From Actinobacteria bacterium 21-64-8 (GTDB taxonomy: Bacteria > Actinomycetota > Acidimicrobiia > Acidimicrobiales > RAAP-2), in NCBI GenBank assembly GCA_002255315.1, contig NCBD01000097.1:1-6393 (forward strand): a stretch of DNA of 6,393 bases, in the 5' to 3' direction. Made by a program: the position numbers and the translations under genes. This document shows positions 1 through 6,393 of this stretch, piece by piece. Below the pieces are notes generated by a model, which ran no database searches, had not been told where the DNA came from, and saw only the letters and a program-made list of their open reading frames with translations. Positions within the stretch are counted from its first letter, which is position 1; each line of letters begins with the position of its first letter.

Positions 1-10
1 AATTACGTCT

Positions 11-24
11 AGTGCGAATGCACT
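11..24 (-). other. Weak hairpin downstream of rlmB
   Basis: Eleven bases after the rlmB stop, AGTGC-ATTC-GCACT forms a perfect 5-bp stem with a 4-nt loop. No U-tract follows (AGACGTAATT), so it is a poor intrinsic terminator and may be chance. Nothing else is recognisable in positions 1-35. Confidence 0.2.
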
Positions 25-35
25 GGCAGCAGGGG

Positions 36-872
36 CTAGCGCGTTACTTTTCGCTGGCGCGCGACCTCAAACGCAGCAATTGCCACAGCCACACCGGCGT
101 TGAGTGAGGAAATCTTTCCCGCTTGGGGAATGGAGACGACTGCGGCGCAACGCTTACGAGTGAGTGGTGCGAGTCCTTTTTCTTCACCGCCGACAATCAG
201 TGCCACTGGTCCGTCACCCAGATCAAGGTCGTAGAGGGAGTTCTTCGACTCTCCCGCGAGTCCCACCGTGAGCACGTTCGCTCGATTGAGTTGATCAATG
301 GCCGTCGGTATGCCACCAACGTCACAGAACGTCAGATACTCGATGGCGCCCGCGGCCGTCTTCGTGACCGTCGGCGAGACGCGCGCCGAGCGATGACGCG
401 GCAGCACGACACCAGTGACGCCCGCGCCGTCGGCGCTGCGCAGCATCGAACCGAGGTTGCGCGGATCGGTCACCCCGTCGCAGACCAGCAAAAAGGGATT
501 CTTGACCTCGAGGAGTTCGTCAAGCGTCACGCCCTCGATCGGCGAGGCGACGGCCATCACGCCCTGGTGGCCCTCGGTGCGCGCTTCACGATCGAGGCGC
601 GCCATAGAAACGATTTGCACCGGCACACGCTGACGGCGAGCTTCAAACTCGATGGCGTCGAGAATTTCTGCGGCGTCTTGCGCGTCGGCGATAAATATGC
701 GCGACACGGTGCGACGACGGGCCTTCAAGAGTTCCAAGACGGCGTGGCGTCCCTCGACCTGATCACCGCCGAGGCCCTCTCGCTTGGGTGCGCGCGTCTC
801 GTTCGGAGCGCGACGAGTTTGACCCGGCGCTCGCGTCCCCGGTCCGCGCCGCTGGGGGGGGCGCGGACTCAT
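36..872 (-). CDS. rlmB: RlmB/TrmH-type SpoU 2'-O-ribose methyltransferase
   Basis: SAM-dependent methyltransferase of the SPOUT class. E. coli RlmB methylates the 2'-O of G2251 in 23S rRNA; the exact target of this homologue is inferred. The product has 278 residues. A basic, Pro/Arg-rich and probably disordered tail covers about residues 1-36. The SpoU substrate-binding domain (about 37-112) contains EGRHAVLELL (40-49) and HQGVMA (102-107). The SPOUT catalytic domain has motif 1 with N139 and R145 (DPRNLGSMLRSAD), motif 2 GGEEKGL (228-234) and motif 3 IPQAGKISSLNAGVAVAI (248-265). These last two form the knotted SAM site. The ATG overlaps the ispF stop as ATGA and has a strong RBS. An eight-C run lies in codons 4-6. 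It ends the predicted carD-ispD-ispF-rlmB unit. The family call is firm; the rlmB symbol is the usual annotation for this locus. Confidence 0.92.
   Translation of the reverse strand: MSPRPPQRRGPGTRAPGQTRRAPNETRAPKREGLGGDQVEGRHAVLELLKARRRTVSRIFIADAQDAAEILDAIEFEARRQRVPVQIVSMARLDREARTEGHQGVMAVASPIEGVTLDELLEVKNPFLLVCDGVTDPRNLGSMLRSADGAGVTGVVLPRHRSARVSPTVTKTAAGAIEYLTFCDVGGIPTAIDQLNRANVLTVGLAGESKNSLYDLDLGDGPVALIVGGEEKGLAPLTRKRCAAVVSIPQAGKISSLNAGVAVAIAAFEVARQRKVTR
854..861 (-). repeat. Eight-base C tract (G tract on + strand) at the start of rlmB
   Basis: A homopolymer of eight C on the coding strand falls just after the rlmB ATG, in the codons for Arg-Pro-Pro. Such tracts can slip during replication or be misread by sequencers. 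Here the frame is open on both sides and the downstream protein is intact. Confidence 0.8.
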
Positions 873-1336
873 CGCTCCTCCAACAAGACCACGGCCGAGG
901 CGCCGATGCCTTCGCCTCGCCCCAGTGCGCCAAGACCTTCCAGCGTCGTGGCTTTGACGGAGATGAGCGCGCCCACAACACTCGAGAGTTCGTGGCTCAT
1001 CGCCGGAAGGTACAGCGCCAAGCGAGGTTGCTCGCACAAGATCGTCACGTCACCCGAACTCGCGCGAAAGCCCGCGTCGTGCACGAGCGCGATCGTGGAC
1101 TCTAAGAGGTATCGCGACGACACGTCCTTATAGGCGGGGTCGCGATCAGAGAAGTGCCGTCCGAGGTCCCCGAGATTCGCGCCCCCCAAGAGCGCGTCAC
1201 ACAGTGCGTGGGTCGCGCAGTCCGCGTCGGAGTGACCACGAAGTCCCCTGGCGTCAGGAATCTCGACCAGTCCGAGCCACAGCGCGCGCGGCTCGTCGCT
1301 GAAGCGATGAACGTCAATGCCCTGACCAATTCTCAC
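869..1336 (-). CDS. ispF: IspF, 2-C-methyl-D-erythritol 2,4-cyclodiphosphate synthase
   Basis: Fifth step of the MEP pathway: it cyclises CDP-methylerythritol 2-phosphate to the 2,4-cyclodiphosphate with release of CMP, as a zinc-dependent homotrimer. The 155-residue product has the usual family length. Metal ligands are visible as D8 and H10 (GIDVHRF) and H43 in the HSDADxxxH helix region (35-43), followed by ALLGGANLGDLGRHFSD (48-64). The C-terminal signature KATTLEGLGALGRGEGI (128-144) is intact. The GTG start overlaps the ispD stop as GTGA, so the two enzymes are probably translationally coupled; IspE, the step between them, is not in the window. Mycobacteria have cysS next, whereas here rlmB follows directly. 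Confidence 0.96.
   Translation of the reverse strand: MRIGQGIDVHRFSDEPRALWLGLVEIPDARGLRGHSDADCATHALCDALLGGANLGDLGRHFSDRDPAYKDVSSRYLLESTIALVHDAGFRASSGDVTILCEQPRLALYLPAMSHELSSVVGALISVKATTLEGLGALGRGEGIGASAVVLLEER
875..881 (-). promoter_or_regulatory. Strong ribosome binding site of rlmB, inside ispF
   Basis: GGAGGAG ends 2 nt before the ATG at 870-872, within the last ispF codons. It fixes the rlmB start at 872 over a longer open frame that begins at 1037 and would run antiparallel to no known domain, simply overlapping ispF. Confidence 0.65.
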
Positions 1337-1977
1337 GACGACTCCGGGAGCAGTGCCGCGAGGCGCGAGGCGTCCTCGGGCGTGGTGACCTTCAGGTTCG
1401 CACGCTCGCCGGGTACCACGACGACAACGCCGCCGAGGGCCTCGACGAGGGCGGCGTCGTCACTCGCGTCACTCGCCGTGGCGTGCGCGCGCTCGAGAGC
1501 TTCGCGACGAAAGGCCTGAGGGGTTTGGACCGCGACGAGTTCATCTCGATCGAGTGTCGCCGCGACGGTCGTTGTTGCCGCGCCACGAACGACGCGCTTA
1601 ATGGTGTCAGTGAGCGCGACGCCGGGTACGGCGCCGTCGGCGCCGTCGAGCACCGCTCGCACGACCGACGCGAATAAGGCGTCACTCGCGAGCGGACGCG
1701 CCGCGTCGTGGATGACGACGATCTCCACGTCACCCACCGCCGCCAACCCGGCGCGCACCGAGTCCGATCGGGTCGCACCACCGGTGACGATGACGTCCGC
1801 GCCTTCACCCGTTCCGTCGTAGTCCGCAGGCACGACGAGCACGACACGATTCGCAACGCCGCGCGAGGTGCGCACACCGCGCGCGGCCAGGGTTTCGTGC
1901 CCGAGTTGAGCGAACTGCTTTGGCGCGCCAAAGCGCTCGCCCCGACCCGCGGCCACGACGACGGCCGCCACGCGCAC
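1333..1977 (-). CDS. ispD: IspD, 2-C-methyl-D-erythritol 4-phosphate cytidylyltransferase
   Basis: Third step of the MEP isoprenoid pathway: CTP plus MEP gives CDP-methylerythritol and pyrophosphate, in the cytoplasm. Starting at GTG 1977 the product has 214 residues, slightly shorter than E. coli IspD. Family motifs appear in order: the CTP-binding loop VVAAGRGERFGAPKQ (7-21, with R15 and K20 at the catalytic positions), GGATRSDSVRAGL (66-78), IHDAARP (89-95), LTDTIK (122-127), VQTPQAF (150-156), a DDAALVE segment (173-179) and NLKVTTPED (194-202). The start is uncertain between GTG 1977 and GTG 1971, and neither has a clear RBS. The first lies 2 nt after the original carD stop, which suggests translational coupling to carD. 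Because of the carD frameshift, ribosomes on carD now run into this frame without stopping. A 9-bp tandem repeat at 1630-1647 encodes the repeated Gly-Ala-Asp around residues 111-116. Confidence 0.94.
   Translation of the reverse strand: MRVAAVVVAAGRGERFGAPKQFAQLGHETLAARGVRTSRGVANRVVLVVPADYDGTGEGADVIVTGGATRSDSVRAGLAAVGDVEIVVIHDAARPLASDALFASVVRAVLDGADGAVPGVALTDTIKRVVRGAATTTVAATLDRDELVAVQTPQAFRREALERAHATASDASDDAALVEALGGVVVVVPGERANLKVTTPEDASRLAALLPESS
1342..1345 (-). promoter_or_regulatory. Ribosome binding site of ispF, inside ispD
   Basis: GGAG lies 5 nt upstream of the GTG at 1334-1336, within the last codons of ispD. It supports the GTG as the ispF start even though it overlaps the ispD stop. 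Confidence 0.55.
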
Positions 1978-1979
1978 GA

Positions 1980-2457
1980 TTACGGAAGTACGGAGGCGAG
2001 CTTTTCCTCGGCCGCTTCCGTGTCGACGTTGAGCGCGAAGGTCAGCTCCGAAACGAGAATCTGGCGAGCGCGAGTCAACGCCCGCGCTCAATCCCTTGTC
2101 CTTGTCACGAATAGAGAGGTTGCGCACGACTTCGGCGACCTGATAGATATCGCCCGAACGAAGTTTCTCCGAGTGGTTCTTAAAACGGCGAGACCAGTTG
2201 GTTGGCATACGCGCTTCTTTCTTGCGCAGTACGGCGAAGACCTCTTCGACCTCTTCGTCGTTAATGACGTCACGAAGCCCCACGGCCTCGGCGTTGGCGA
2301 CGGGAACCATCAACACGAGGTCGGTGTAGGCGACTTTGAGCTTCAAATAGTCCTGTTTGACGTCAAACGCCGTCATTTTCTCGATCTTTTCCACGGTGCA
2401 GGCGCCGTGGTGCGGGTAGACGAGACGGTCACCCTTTTTGTACTTACGAGCCGTCAT
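1980..2457 (-). pseudogene. carD: CarD RNA polymerase-binding regulator, frameshifted
   Basis: CarD binds the RNA polymerase beta subunit and stabilises open promoter complexes, especially at rRNA promoters; it is essential in mycobacteria. From ATG 2457 the product has the N-terminal RNA polymerase-interaction domain (about residues 1-60, with VYPHHGA at 13-19). The start of the helical DNA-binding domain follows, with the conserved tryptophan in NWSRRFK (W88). The frame holds through KGLSAG (121-126, ending at 2080). The family then expects E-K-R and a helix of the type ARQILVSEL. That helix and the rest of the C-terminus (33 residues, ending KLASVLP) are perfectly encoded from 2081 down to the TAA at 1980-1982, but in a different frame. 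Three residues plus the frame, 11 bases, are missing. An intact gene would encode 162 residues, the length of the mycobacterial protein. As written, translation leaves the CarD sequence and continues into ispD. No slippery sequence suggests programmed shifting. Confidence 0.85.
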
Positions 2458-2468
2458 TACGGTGGTCA

Positions 2469-2474
2469 CTCCTC
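2469..2474 (-). promoter_or_regulatory. Ribosome binding site of carD
   Basis: GAGGAG lies 11 nt upstream of the ATG at 2455-2457. It decides the start. The longer open frame (TTG at 2485-2487) would put this purine-rich site inside the coding region, and the added residues are not part of the CarD family. Confidence 0.6.
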
Positions 2475-2481
2475 GAGGACA

Positions 2482-2502
2482 CCCCAAACAGTGGCTTAGG
2501 GG
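2482..2502 (-). other. Small hairpin in the predicted carD 5' leader
   Basis: Read on the minus strand, CCCC-T-AA and TT-T-GGGG can pair around a 7-nt loop, with one T-T mismatch in the stem. It would sit at the very 5' end of an mRNA started from the extended -10, just ahead of the carD ribosome binding site. There is no U-tract, so it is unlikely to be a terminator for radA. It could stabilise the mRNA or be chance. Confidence 0.2.
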
Positions 2503-2509
2503 ATTAGAT

Positions 2510-2518
2510 ATTCTACCA
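2510..2518 (-). promoter_or_regulatory. Candidate extended -10 promoter for carD operon
   Basis: On the minus strand the radA-carD gap holds TGGTAGAAT, which is a TGn motif followed by a -10 hexamer one mismatch from TATAAT. It sits in the most AT-rich stretch of the window. No good -35 is visible at 17-18 nt spacing, which is normal for extended -10 promoters. A transcription start near 2503 would give a 5' leader of about 45 nt before the carD ATG. The assignment is inferred from sequence only. Confidence 0.45.
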
Positions 2519-2526
2519 GAAAATGG

Positions 2527-3849
2527 CTAAACCGTGACTGGCTGAAGCGCGGCGAGGACCTCGCCAAGTGATCGACAGCGCTCGACCGTGAGCCCTTCGA
2601 CGGGTTCGAGTTCACCCGCCGTTGGCACGAGCGCGCGCGCCGCGCCGAGGCGTTGGGCCTCGCGGAGTCGTCGAGTTAAATCGCTCACCGCACGCAGTTC
2701 CCCCGCGAGTCCGACTTCGCCAATGACCACGACGTCGCCACTGACGACGAAGCCCACCCTCGCCGAGGCGACGGCCAGCGCCAGCGCGGCGTCGGCGGCG
2801 GGCTCGCTCGCGCTCAATCCCGCCGCGGTGGTCGCGTAGACGTCGAGGCCCGCCACTTCGACTCCACAGCGAGCCTCGAGTACGGCGAGCAAGAGCGAGA
2901 GCCGCTGACTCGAGACCTGGTGCGCGACGCGACGCGACGGCCCACTCGCCGAGGCGACCAGCGCTTGAACCTCCACCAAGAACGAGCGCGAACCGTCACT
3001 CGTCACGGTCGTCACGACGCCCGCCACGGCGAGATCGCTGCCGGCGCGTAACTGTGAGGGATCGAGAGCACGCAGGCCCTCGCTCACCATCTCAAAGAGT
3101 CCCACCTCGCCCGTCGCGGCGAAGCGGTGCTTGAGCGCGCGCACCTCGCGCAGCGCACCTCGTCGATCACCCTCGATGCGCACGACCGTGTCGACGAGGT
3201 GTTCGAGTGCCCGCGGACCGGCGAGTTCGCCGTCTTTGGTGACGTGACCAATCATCACGAGCGCGACGCCCGAAGTTTTCGCGCGCGCACACAGTCGCTC
3301 CGCAACGCGGCGCACCTGGCTCACCGATCCCCCCGCGCCGACGCCTTCGTCGTCACGCAACGTGGACACTGAGTCGACCACCACGAGACGACGTCCCGAC
3401 TCAAAGAGCCGCTCCACCTCTTCGACGTGGCTCAGCGCCGCAACGTGCAGATGCGCGGGTACCGCACCGAGGCGGCGCGCGCGTCGGGCGACTTGCGCGA
3501 GTGACTCCTCCGCGGAGGCGAGTACGACCTCGTGGCCCGCGCGCGCCAGGCTCATCAGCAGCGTCAACGCCAAGGTCGATTTCCCCACGCCGGGTTCGCC
3601 AAAGAGCAGCGTCGTTGATCCGGCGACGAGGCCCCCTCCGAGCACGCGGTCAAACTCGTCAACGCCCGTCGGCGTGAGCGCCGCGTCGTCGTCAACCAGG
3701 TCGAGCGCCCGCAGTGAGGTGCCGTAGGCGTTCTCGTGGGACGAACTCTCTTCGAGGGCGCCCCACGCGCCGCAGCTCGTACAGCGCCCCACCCACCGTG
3801 GCGCGTGCGCGCCACACTCACGACAGACAAAGAGCGGGTGCGATTTCAT
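2527..3849 (-). CDS. radA: RadA (Sms), DNA recombination branch-migration ATPase
   Basis: RecA-like ATPase that acts with RecA to extend and process recombination intermediates during DNA repair. The 440 residues carry the diagnostic RadA layout. An N-terminal zinc finger has cysteines at 9, 12, 23 and 26 (CxxC-x10-CxxC). The RecA core has Walker A GEPGVGKST (84-92) and Walker B LVVVD ending at D159. A C-terminal Lon-protease-like domain starts near residue 330 and includes GEVGLAGELR; in this family it is a scaffold, not a protease. The RadA signature normally written KNRFG reads KHRFA (240-244) here, while the following GEVGLFEM context is intact. The ATG at 3849 gives the family N-terminus just before the zinc finger; its RBS is weak (GTGGGG two bases upstream). 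It lies 39 nt downstream of clpC in the same direction. In many Actinobacteria and Firmicutes disA follows radA, but here carD follows directly. Confidence 0.96.
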   Translation of the reverse strand: MKSHPLFVCRECGAHAPRWVGRCTSCGAWGALEESSSHENAYGTSLRALDLVDDDAALTPTGVDEFDRVLGGGLVAGSTTLLFGEPGVGKSTLALTLLMSLARAGHEVVLASAEESLAQVARRARRLGAVPAHLHVAALSHVEEVERLFESGRRLVVVDSVSTLRDDEGVGAGGSVSQVRRVAERLCARAKTSGVALVMIGHVTKDGELAGPRALEHLVDTVVRIEGDRRGALREVRALKHRFAATGEVGLFEMVSEGLRALDPSQLRAGSDLAVAGVVTTVTSDGSRSFLVEVQALVASASGPSRRVAHQVSSQRLSLLLAVLEARCGVEVAGLDVYATTAAGLSASEPAADAALALAVASARVGFVVSGDVVVIGEVGLAGELRAVSDLTRRLREAQRLGAARALVPTAGELEPVEGLTVERCRSLGEVLAALQPVTV

Positions 3850-3878
3850 GGCCCCACGGTAGGTGGCGGCTGTGACGT

Positions 3879-3888
3879 GACCTAGGTC
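3879..3888. other. 10-bp perfect palindrome between clpC and radA
   Basis: GACCTAGGTC is exactly self-complementary and directly abuts the clpC stop codon. The rest of the 39-nt gap (3850-3888) shows no convincing promoter and no U-tract terminator, so radA is probably read through from clpC. The palindrome is too short for a good hairpin. It could be an operator half-pair or chance. Confidence 0.25.
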
Positions 3889-6393
3889 TTACGCGTTCGG
3901 TGACAGGTCTTCGAAGTCCACCGAGGGTGGTAGGCCCTCGACGCCCTCGAAGGTCAAGTACGGGCCATCGGCCCCTTCGGCGGCGTCGACGACAATGGTC
4001 TGACCGGCGTGGAACTCTTTGAAGAGAATCTTCTCGCTCAACGTGTCTTCGACGTACTGCTGGACCGCACGGCGCAACGGACGCGCACCCAATTCAGGGT
4101 CGTAGCCCTTGTCGGCCAAGAAGCCCTGCGCCGCGGCCGACAGCTCCAAACCGAGTCCCTGGACCGCGAGCTGGTCGCGCAGACGCGTGATGAAGAGATC
4201 GGCAATCGCGATGACTTCGTCCTTGGTGAGTTCGTGAAAGACGATGGTGTCGTCAATACGGTTAAGAAACTCGGGACGAAAGTGCGCCTTGAGGGCCTGG
4301 TGGACCTTTTCCTTCATCCGCTCGTGGCTCAACAAGTCCGAACTCGTCCCAAAGCCAATCGCCGCTTTGCGCAAGTCGGCCGTACCGAGGTTCGAGGTCA
4401 TGATCAGAATCGTGTTCTTAAAGTCCACGGCGCGCCCCTGGGAGTCAGTGAGACGACCGTCTTCGAGAATCTGCAGCAGCGTATTGAACACGTCGGGGTG
4501 CGCCTTTTCGACTTCGTCGAAGAGCACGACGGAGAAGGGCTTGCGACGAACGGCTTCGGTCAGCTGACCACCTTCGTCGTAGCCGACGTAGCCCGGGGGC
4601 GAACCCACCAGGCGGCTCACCGAGTGCTTTTCCATGTACTCCGACATGTCGAGTTGAATGAGCGCGTCTTGATCGTCGAAGAGGAACTCGGCGAGCGTCT
4701 TCGCGAGTTCGGTTTTGCCGACGCCGGTCGGGCCGAGGAAGATGAATGACCCGCCAGGACGCTTGGGGTCCTTCAAGCCGGCGCGCGTGCGACGAATCGC
4801 CCGCGAGAGCGAGATCACCGCTTCGTCTTGTCCGATGATGCGCTTGTGGAGTTCGTCTTCCATACGCAACAACTTGGTGGTCTCTTCTTCGGTGAGTCGA
4901 TAGACCGGGATGCCCGTCCAGTTAGCTAAGACTTCGGCGATGGTCTCTTCGTCCACGAGGTCAAAGGTCGCCCCGCCCGACGCCTTCACCGTCGCGTCGA
5001 GTGCTTCTTTTTTGGCGACGAGCTCGCGCTCTTGTTCGTCGAGGGCCTTCGCCTGCTCGATGGCGCCACTTTCCATCGCGGACTCTTTATCGCTACGCAC
5101 GCGCGCGATGTCTTCGTCAAACTTCTTCGCCGCGGGCGGCGCGTCCATGCGGCGAATACGCAAACGGCTTCCGGCCTCGTCGATGAGGTCGATCGCCTTG
5201 TCGGGCAAGAAACGATCGGCGATGTAGCGGTCGGCCAAGTTCGCCGCCGCGATCAGCGCCTGGTCGGTGATCTTGACGGCGTGGAACTCTTCGTACACCT
5301 CGCGCAGACCCTTCAAAATCTCAATGGTCATCGCGACCGAAGGCTGTTCAACTTTCACCGGTTGAAAGCGGCGCTCGAGGGCGGCGTCTTTTTCGATGTG
5401 CTTGCGGTACTCGTCAATCGTCGTGGCGCCAACGGTCTGGAGTTCCCCACGCGCGAGCATGGGCTTCAAAATCGACGCGGCGTCAATCGCACCCTCGGCG
5501 GCGCCGGCGCCCACGAGGGTGTGAATCTCGTCAATGAACAAGATGATGTCGCCACGAGTACGAATCTCTTTCAGGACCTTCTTCAAGCGCTCTTCAAAAT
5601 CACCGCGGTAGCGTGAGCCCGCAACGAGCGCACCGAGATCGAGCGTGTAGAGCTGCTTATCGGCCAAGGTGACCGGGACCTGGTTGGCCACGATTCGCTG
5701 GGCCAAGCCCTCGACGATGGCGGTCTTGCCGACGCCGGGCTCGCCAATCAAGACCGGGTTGTTCTTGGTGCGTCGTGAAAGCACCTGCATGACGCGCTCA
5801 ACCTCTTTTTCACGCCCGACGAGTGGGTCGAGACGACCTTCACGCGCGAACTGGGTCAAGTTGCGCCCGAACTGATCAAGGACGGCCGAGCCGCCCTGGC
5901 TCTCGGAGTCGCCCTTGGCGCCCGAACTCACGCCCGCGGCGTTGGACTCTTTGCCGGCCTGACCCGACATCATTTGAATCACTTGGGTGCGCACGCGCGC
6001 CATGTCGGCGCCGAGGTCGTTCAAAACCTGAGCGGCGACGCCTTCGCCCTCGCGGACGAGACCGAGCAGCATGTGTTCGGTGCCGATATACGAGTGGCCC
6101 AGTTGGAGCGCTTCACGCAGTGAGAGCTCCAGCACCTTTTTGGCGCGCGGGGTAAAGGGGGGCGAACCCGGCGACGGGTTAGTGTTCGCCCCGATCGCTT
6201 CTTCAACCTTCTCTCGTACGACGTCAAAACTGACCCCCAGGGCGTCGAGGGCCTTCGCCGCGACACCCTCGCCCTCACGGATGAGGCCCAGCAAGATGTG
6301 TTCGGTCCCGATGAAGGCGTGATTAAGGTCACGGGCCTCTTCCTGGGCGAGCACTAACACTCGGCGGGCACGGTCAGTAAAACGTTCGAACAA
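3889..6393 (-). CDS. clpC: ClpC, AAA+ unfoldase of the Clp protease
   Basis: Hsp100 class I chaperone that unfolds substrates with ATP and feeds them to ClpP in the cytoplasm. The 834-residue product has the full ClpC architecture. Two Clp-N repeats lie at about residues 8-67 and 80-142, both containing IGTEH and REGEGVAA. A Ser/Gly-rich linker follows (about 143-172). AAA1 has Walker A GEPGVGKT (217-224), Walker B ILFIDE (284-289) and arginines R341/R342. A short charged middle domain covers about 415-475. AAA2 has Walker A GPTGVGKT (554-561), Walker B VVLFDE (622-627) and the GYVGY pore loop (601-605). An IGFG at 679-682 matches the ClpP-docking loop that separates ClpC from ClpB. The start is a TTG at 6391-6393, giving the family N-terminus [11 protein letters not shown]. 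It lies on the window edge, so the RBS and promoter are out of view. Length is close to mycobacterial ClpC1 (848 aa). I am very sure of the family. Confidence 0.97.
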   Translation of the reverse strand: MFERFTDRARRVLVLAQEEARDLNHAFIGTEHILLGLIREGEGVAAKALDALGVSFDVVREKVEEAIGANTNPSPGSPPFTPRAKKVLELSLREALQLGHSYIGTEHMLLGLVREGEGVAAQVLNDLGADMARVRTQVIQMMSGQAGKESNAAGVSSGAKGDSESQGGSAVLDQFGRNLTQFAREGRLDPLVGREKEVERVMQVLSRRTKNNPVLIGEPGVGKTAIVEGLAQRIVANQVPVTLADKQLYTLDLGALVAGSRYRGDFEERLKKVLKEIRTRGDIILFIDEIHTLVGAGAAEGAIDAASILKPMLARGELQTVGATTIDEYRKHIEKDAALERRFQPVKVEQPSVAMTIEILKGLREVYEEFHAVKITDQALIAAANLADRYIADRFLPDKAIDLIDEAGSRLRIRRMDAPPAAKKFDEDIARVRSDKESAMESGAIEQAKALDEQERELVAKKEALDATVKASGGATFDLVDEETIAEVLANWTGIPVYRLTEEETTKLLRMEDELHKRIIGQDEAVISLSRAIRRTRAGLKDPKRPGGSFIFLGPTGVGKTELAKTLAEFLFDDQDALIQLDMSEYMEKHSVSRLVGSPPGYVGYDEGGQLTEAVRRKPFSVVLFDEVEKAHPDVFNTLLQILEDGRLTDSQGRAVDFKNTILIMTSNLGTADLRKAAIGFGTSSDLLSHERMKEKVHQALKAHFRPEFLNRIDDTIVFHELTKDEVIAIADLFITRLRDQLAVQGLGLELSAAAQGFLADKGYDPELGARPLRRAVQQYVEDTLSEKILFKEFHAGQTIVVDAAEGADGPYLTFEGVEGLPPSVDFEDLSPNA

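Larger units (their letters stand above)
1333..2457 (-). other. Continuous CarD-IspD reading frame created by the carD frameshift
   Basis: From the carD ATG an uninterrupted frame of 374 residues joins CarD residues 1-126, about 34 out-of-frame Arg/Ser-rich residues (for example AQRRHGSGRGKARLR) and complete IspD. Automated gene callers will probably report this as one gene. The junction residues are an off-frame reading of the CarD C-terminal helices, so I regard the fusion as a product of the deletion and not a designed two-domain protein. If the deletion is real in the organism, a CarD-IspD chimera could still supply IspD activity. Confidence 0.7.

Noticed and set aside
1..40. Possible tRNA end downstream of rlmB
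   Set aside because: The AGTGC/GCACT stem has a 4-nt loop, not the 7-nt TTCRANY T-loop, and no acceptor or D-arm pattern can be placed on either strand.
873..1037. 55-residue N-terminal extension of rlmB back to 1037
   Set aside because: It overlaps ispF in another frame, has no family similarity, and the GGAGGAG-ATG at 870-881 is a far better start.
123..1133. Long plus-strand open frame (336 codons) opposite rlmB and ispF
   Set aside because: It is antisense to two clearly recognised genes, its translation matches no family I know and is full of Arg/His/Ala, as expected for GC-rich shadow frames.
1630..1647. 9-bp tandem repeat in ispD as a functional repeat
   Set aside because: Only two copies, in frame, encoding Gly-Ala-Asp twice in a surface region; ordinary for GC-rich coding DNA.
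2074..2091. Programmed ribosomal frameshift in carD
   Set aside because: There is no slippery heptamer or downstream structure at the junction, and shifting frame would still leave three conserved residues missing.
1708..2499. Plus-strand open frame (263 codons) opposite carD and ispD
   Set aside because: It is a mirror of the minus-strand coding pattern, with no recognisable domain and no convincing start signal.
4009..4749. Plus-strand open frame (246 codons) opposite clpC
   Set aside because: It lies wholly inside the highly conserved AAA2 region of clpC, so its openness is explained by codon use on the other strand.
6384..6391. GTTCGAAC palindrome at the clpC start as a LexA-like or other operator
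   Set aside because: It is simply the codons for the conserved Phe-Glu-Arg at the ClpC N-terminus, and the spacing does not fit an actinobacterial SOS box.

Overview
This is a GC-rich stretch of bacterial chromosome in which all six genes lie on the minus strand, so transcription runs from position 6393 towards position 1. In that direction the order is clpC, radA, carD, ispD, ispF, and an rlmB-type SpoU/TrmH rRNA methyltransferase. The combination of ClpC, a CarD of the actinobacterial type (RID plus helical DNA-binding domain, family length about 162 aa), MEP-pathway enzymes and GTG/TTG starts points to the phylum Actinobacteria (Actinomycetota). The gene order recalls the mycobacterial radA-(disA)-carD-ispD-ispF-(cysS)-rlmB neighbourhood, without disA and cysS. 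A deep-branching class such as Acidimicrobiia would fit, but that is only a guess.

Layout: clpC fills 3889-6393 and its TTG start sits exactly on the window edge. A 39-nt gap holding a 10-bp palindrome leads to radA (2527-3849). The largest gap, 69 nt between radA and carD, is AT-rich for this DNA and carries an extended -10 promoter candidate and a small 5'-UTR hairpin. carD, ispD, ispF and rlmB are then packed tightly: carD and ispD are 2 nt apart, ispD and ispF overlap at GTGA, and ispF and rlmB overlap at ATGA. These four probably form one transcription unit. Only the first 35 bases (downstream of rlmB) are non-coding at the other end.

Functionally this is a housekeeping region: protein quality control (ClpC), recombination-branch processing (RadA), a global RNA polymerase regulator (CarD), steps 3 and 5 of the MEP isoprenoid pathway (IspD, IspF) and rRNA methylation. 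I see no mobile element, CRISPR array, tRNA, toxin-antitoxin pair or defence system, and I found no convincing undescribed system.

The one real anomaly is in carD. Its reading frame is broken after the conserved LSAG motif (around 2079-2085). The C-terminal helices are still perfectly encoded in another frame up to a TAA at 1980-1982. Restoring the family's spacing needs 11 more bases (three residues plus the frame) and would give exactly 162 aa. Because of the shift, the carD frame runs straight into ispD and makes an apparent CarD-IspD fusion of 374 residues (1333-2457). This is either a recent deletion in this genome or an assembly error; a designed fusion is less likely.
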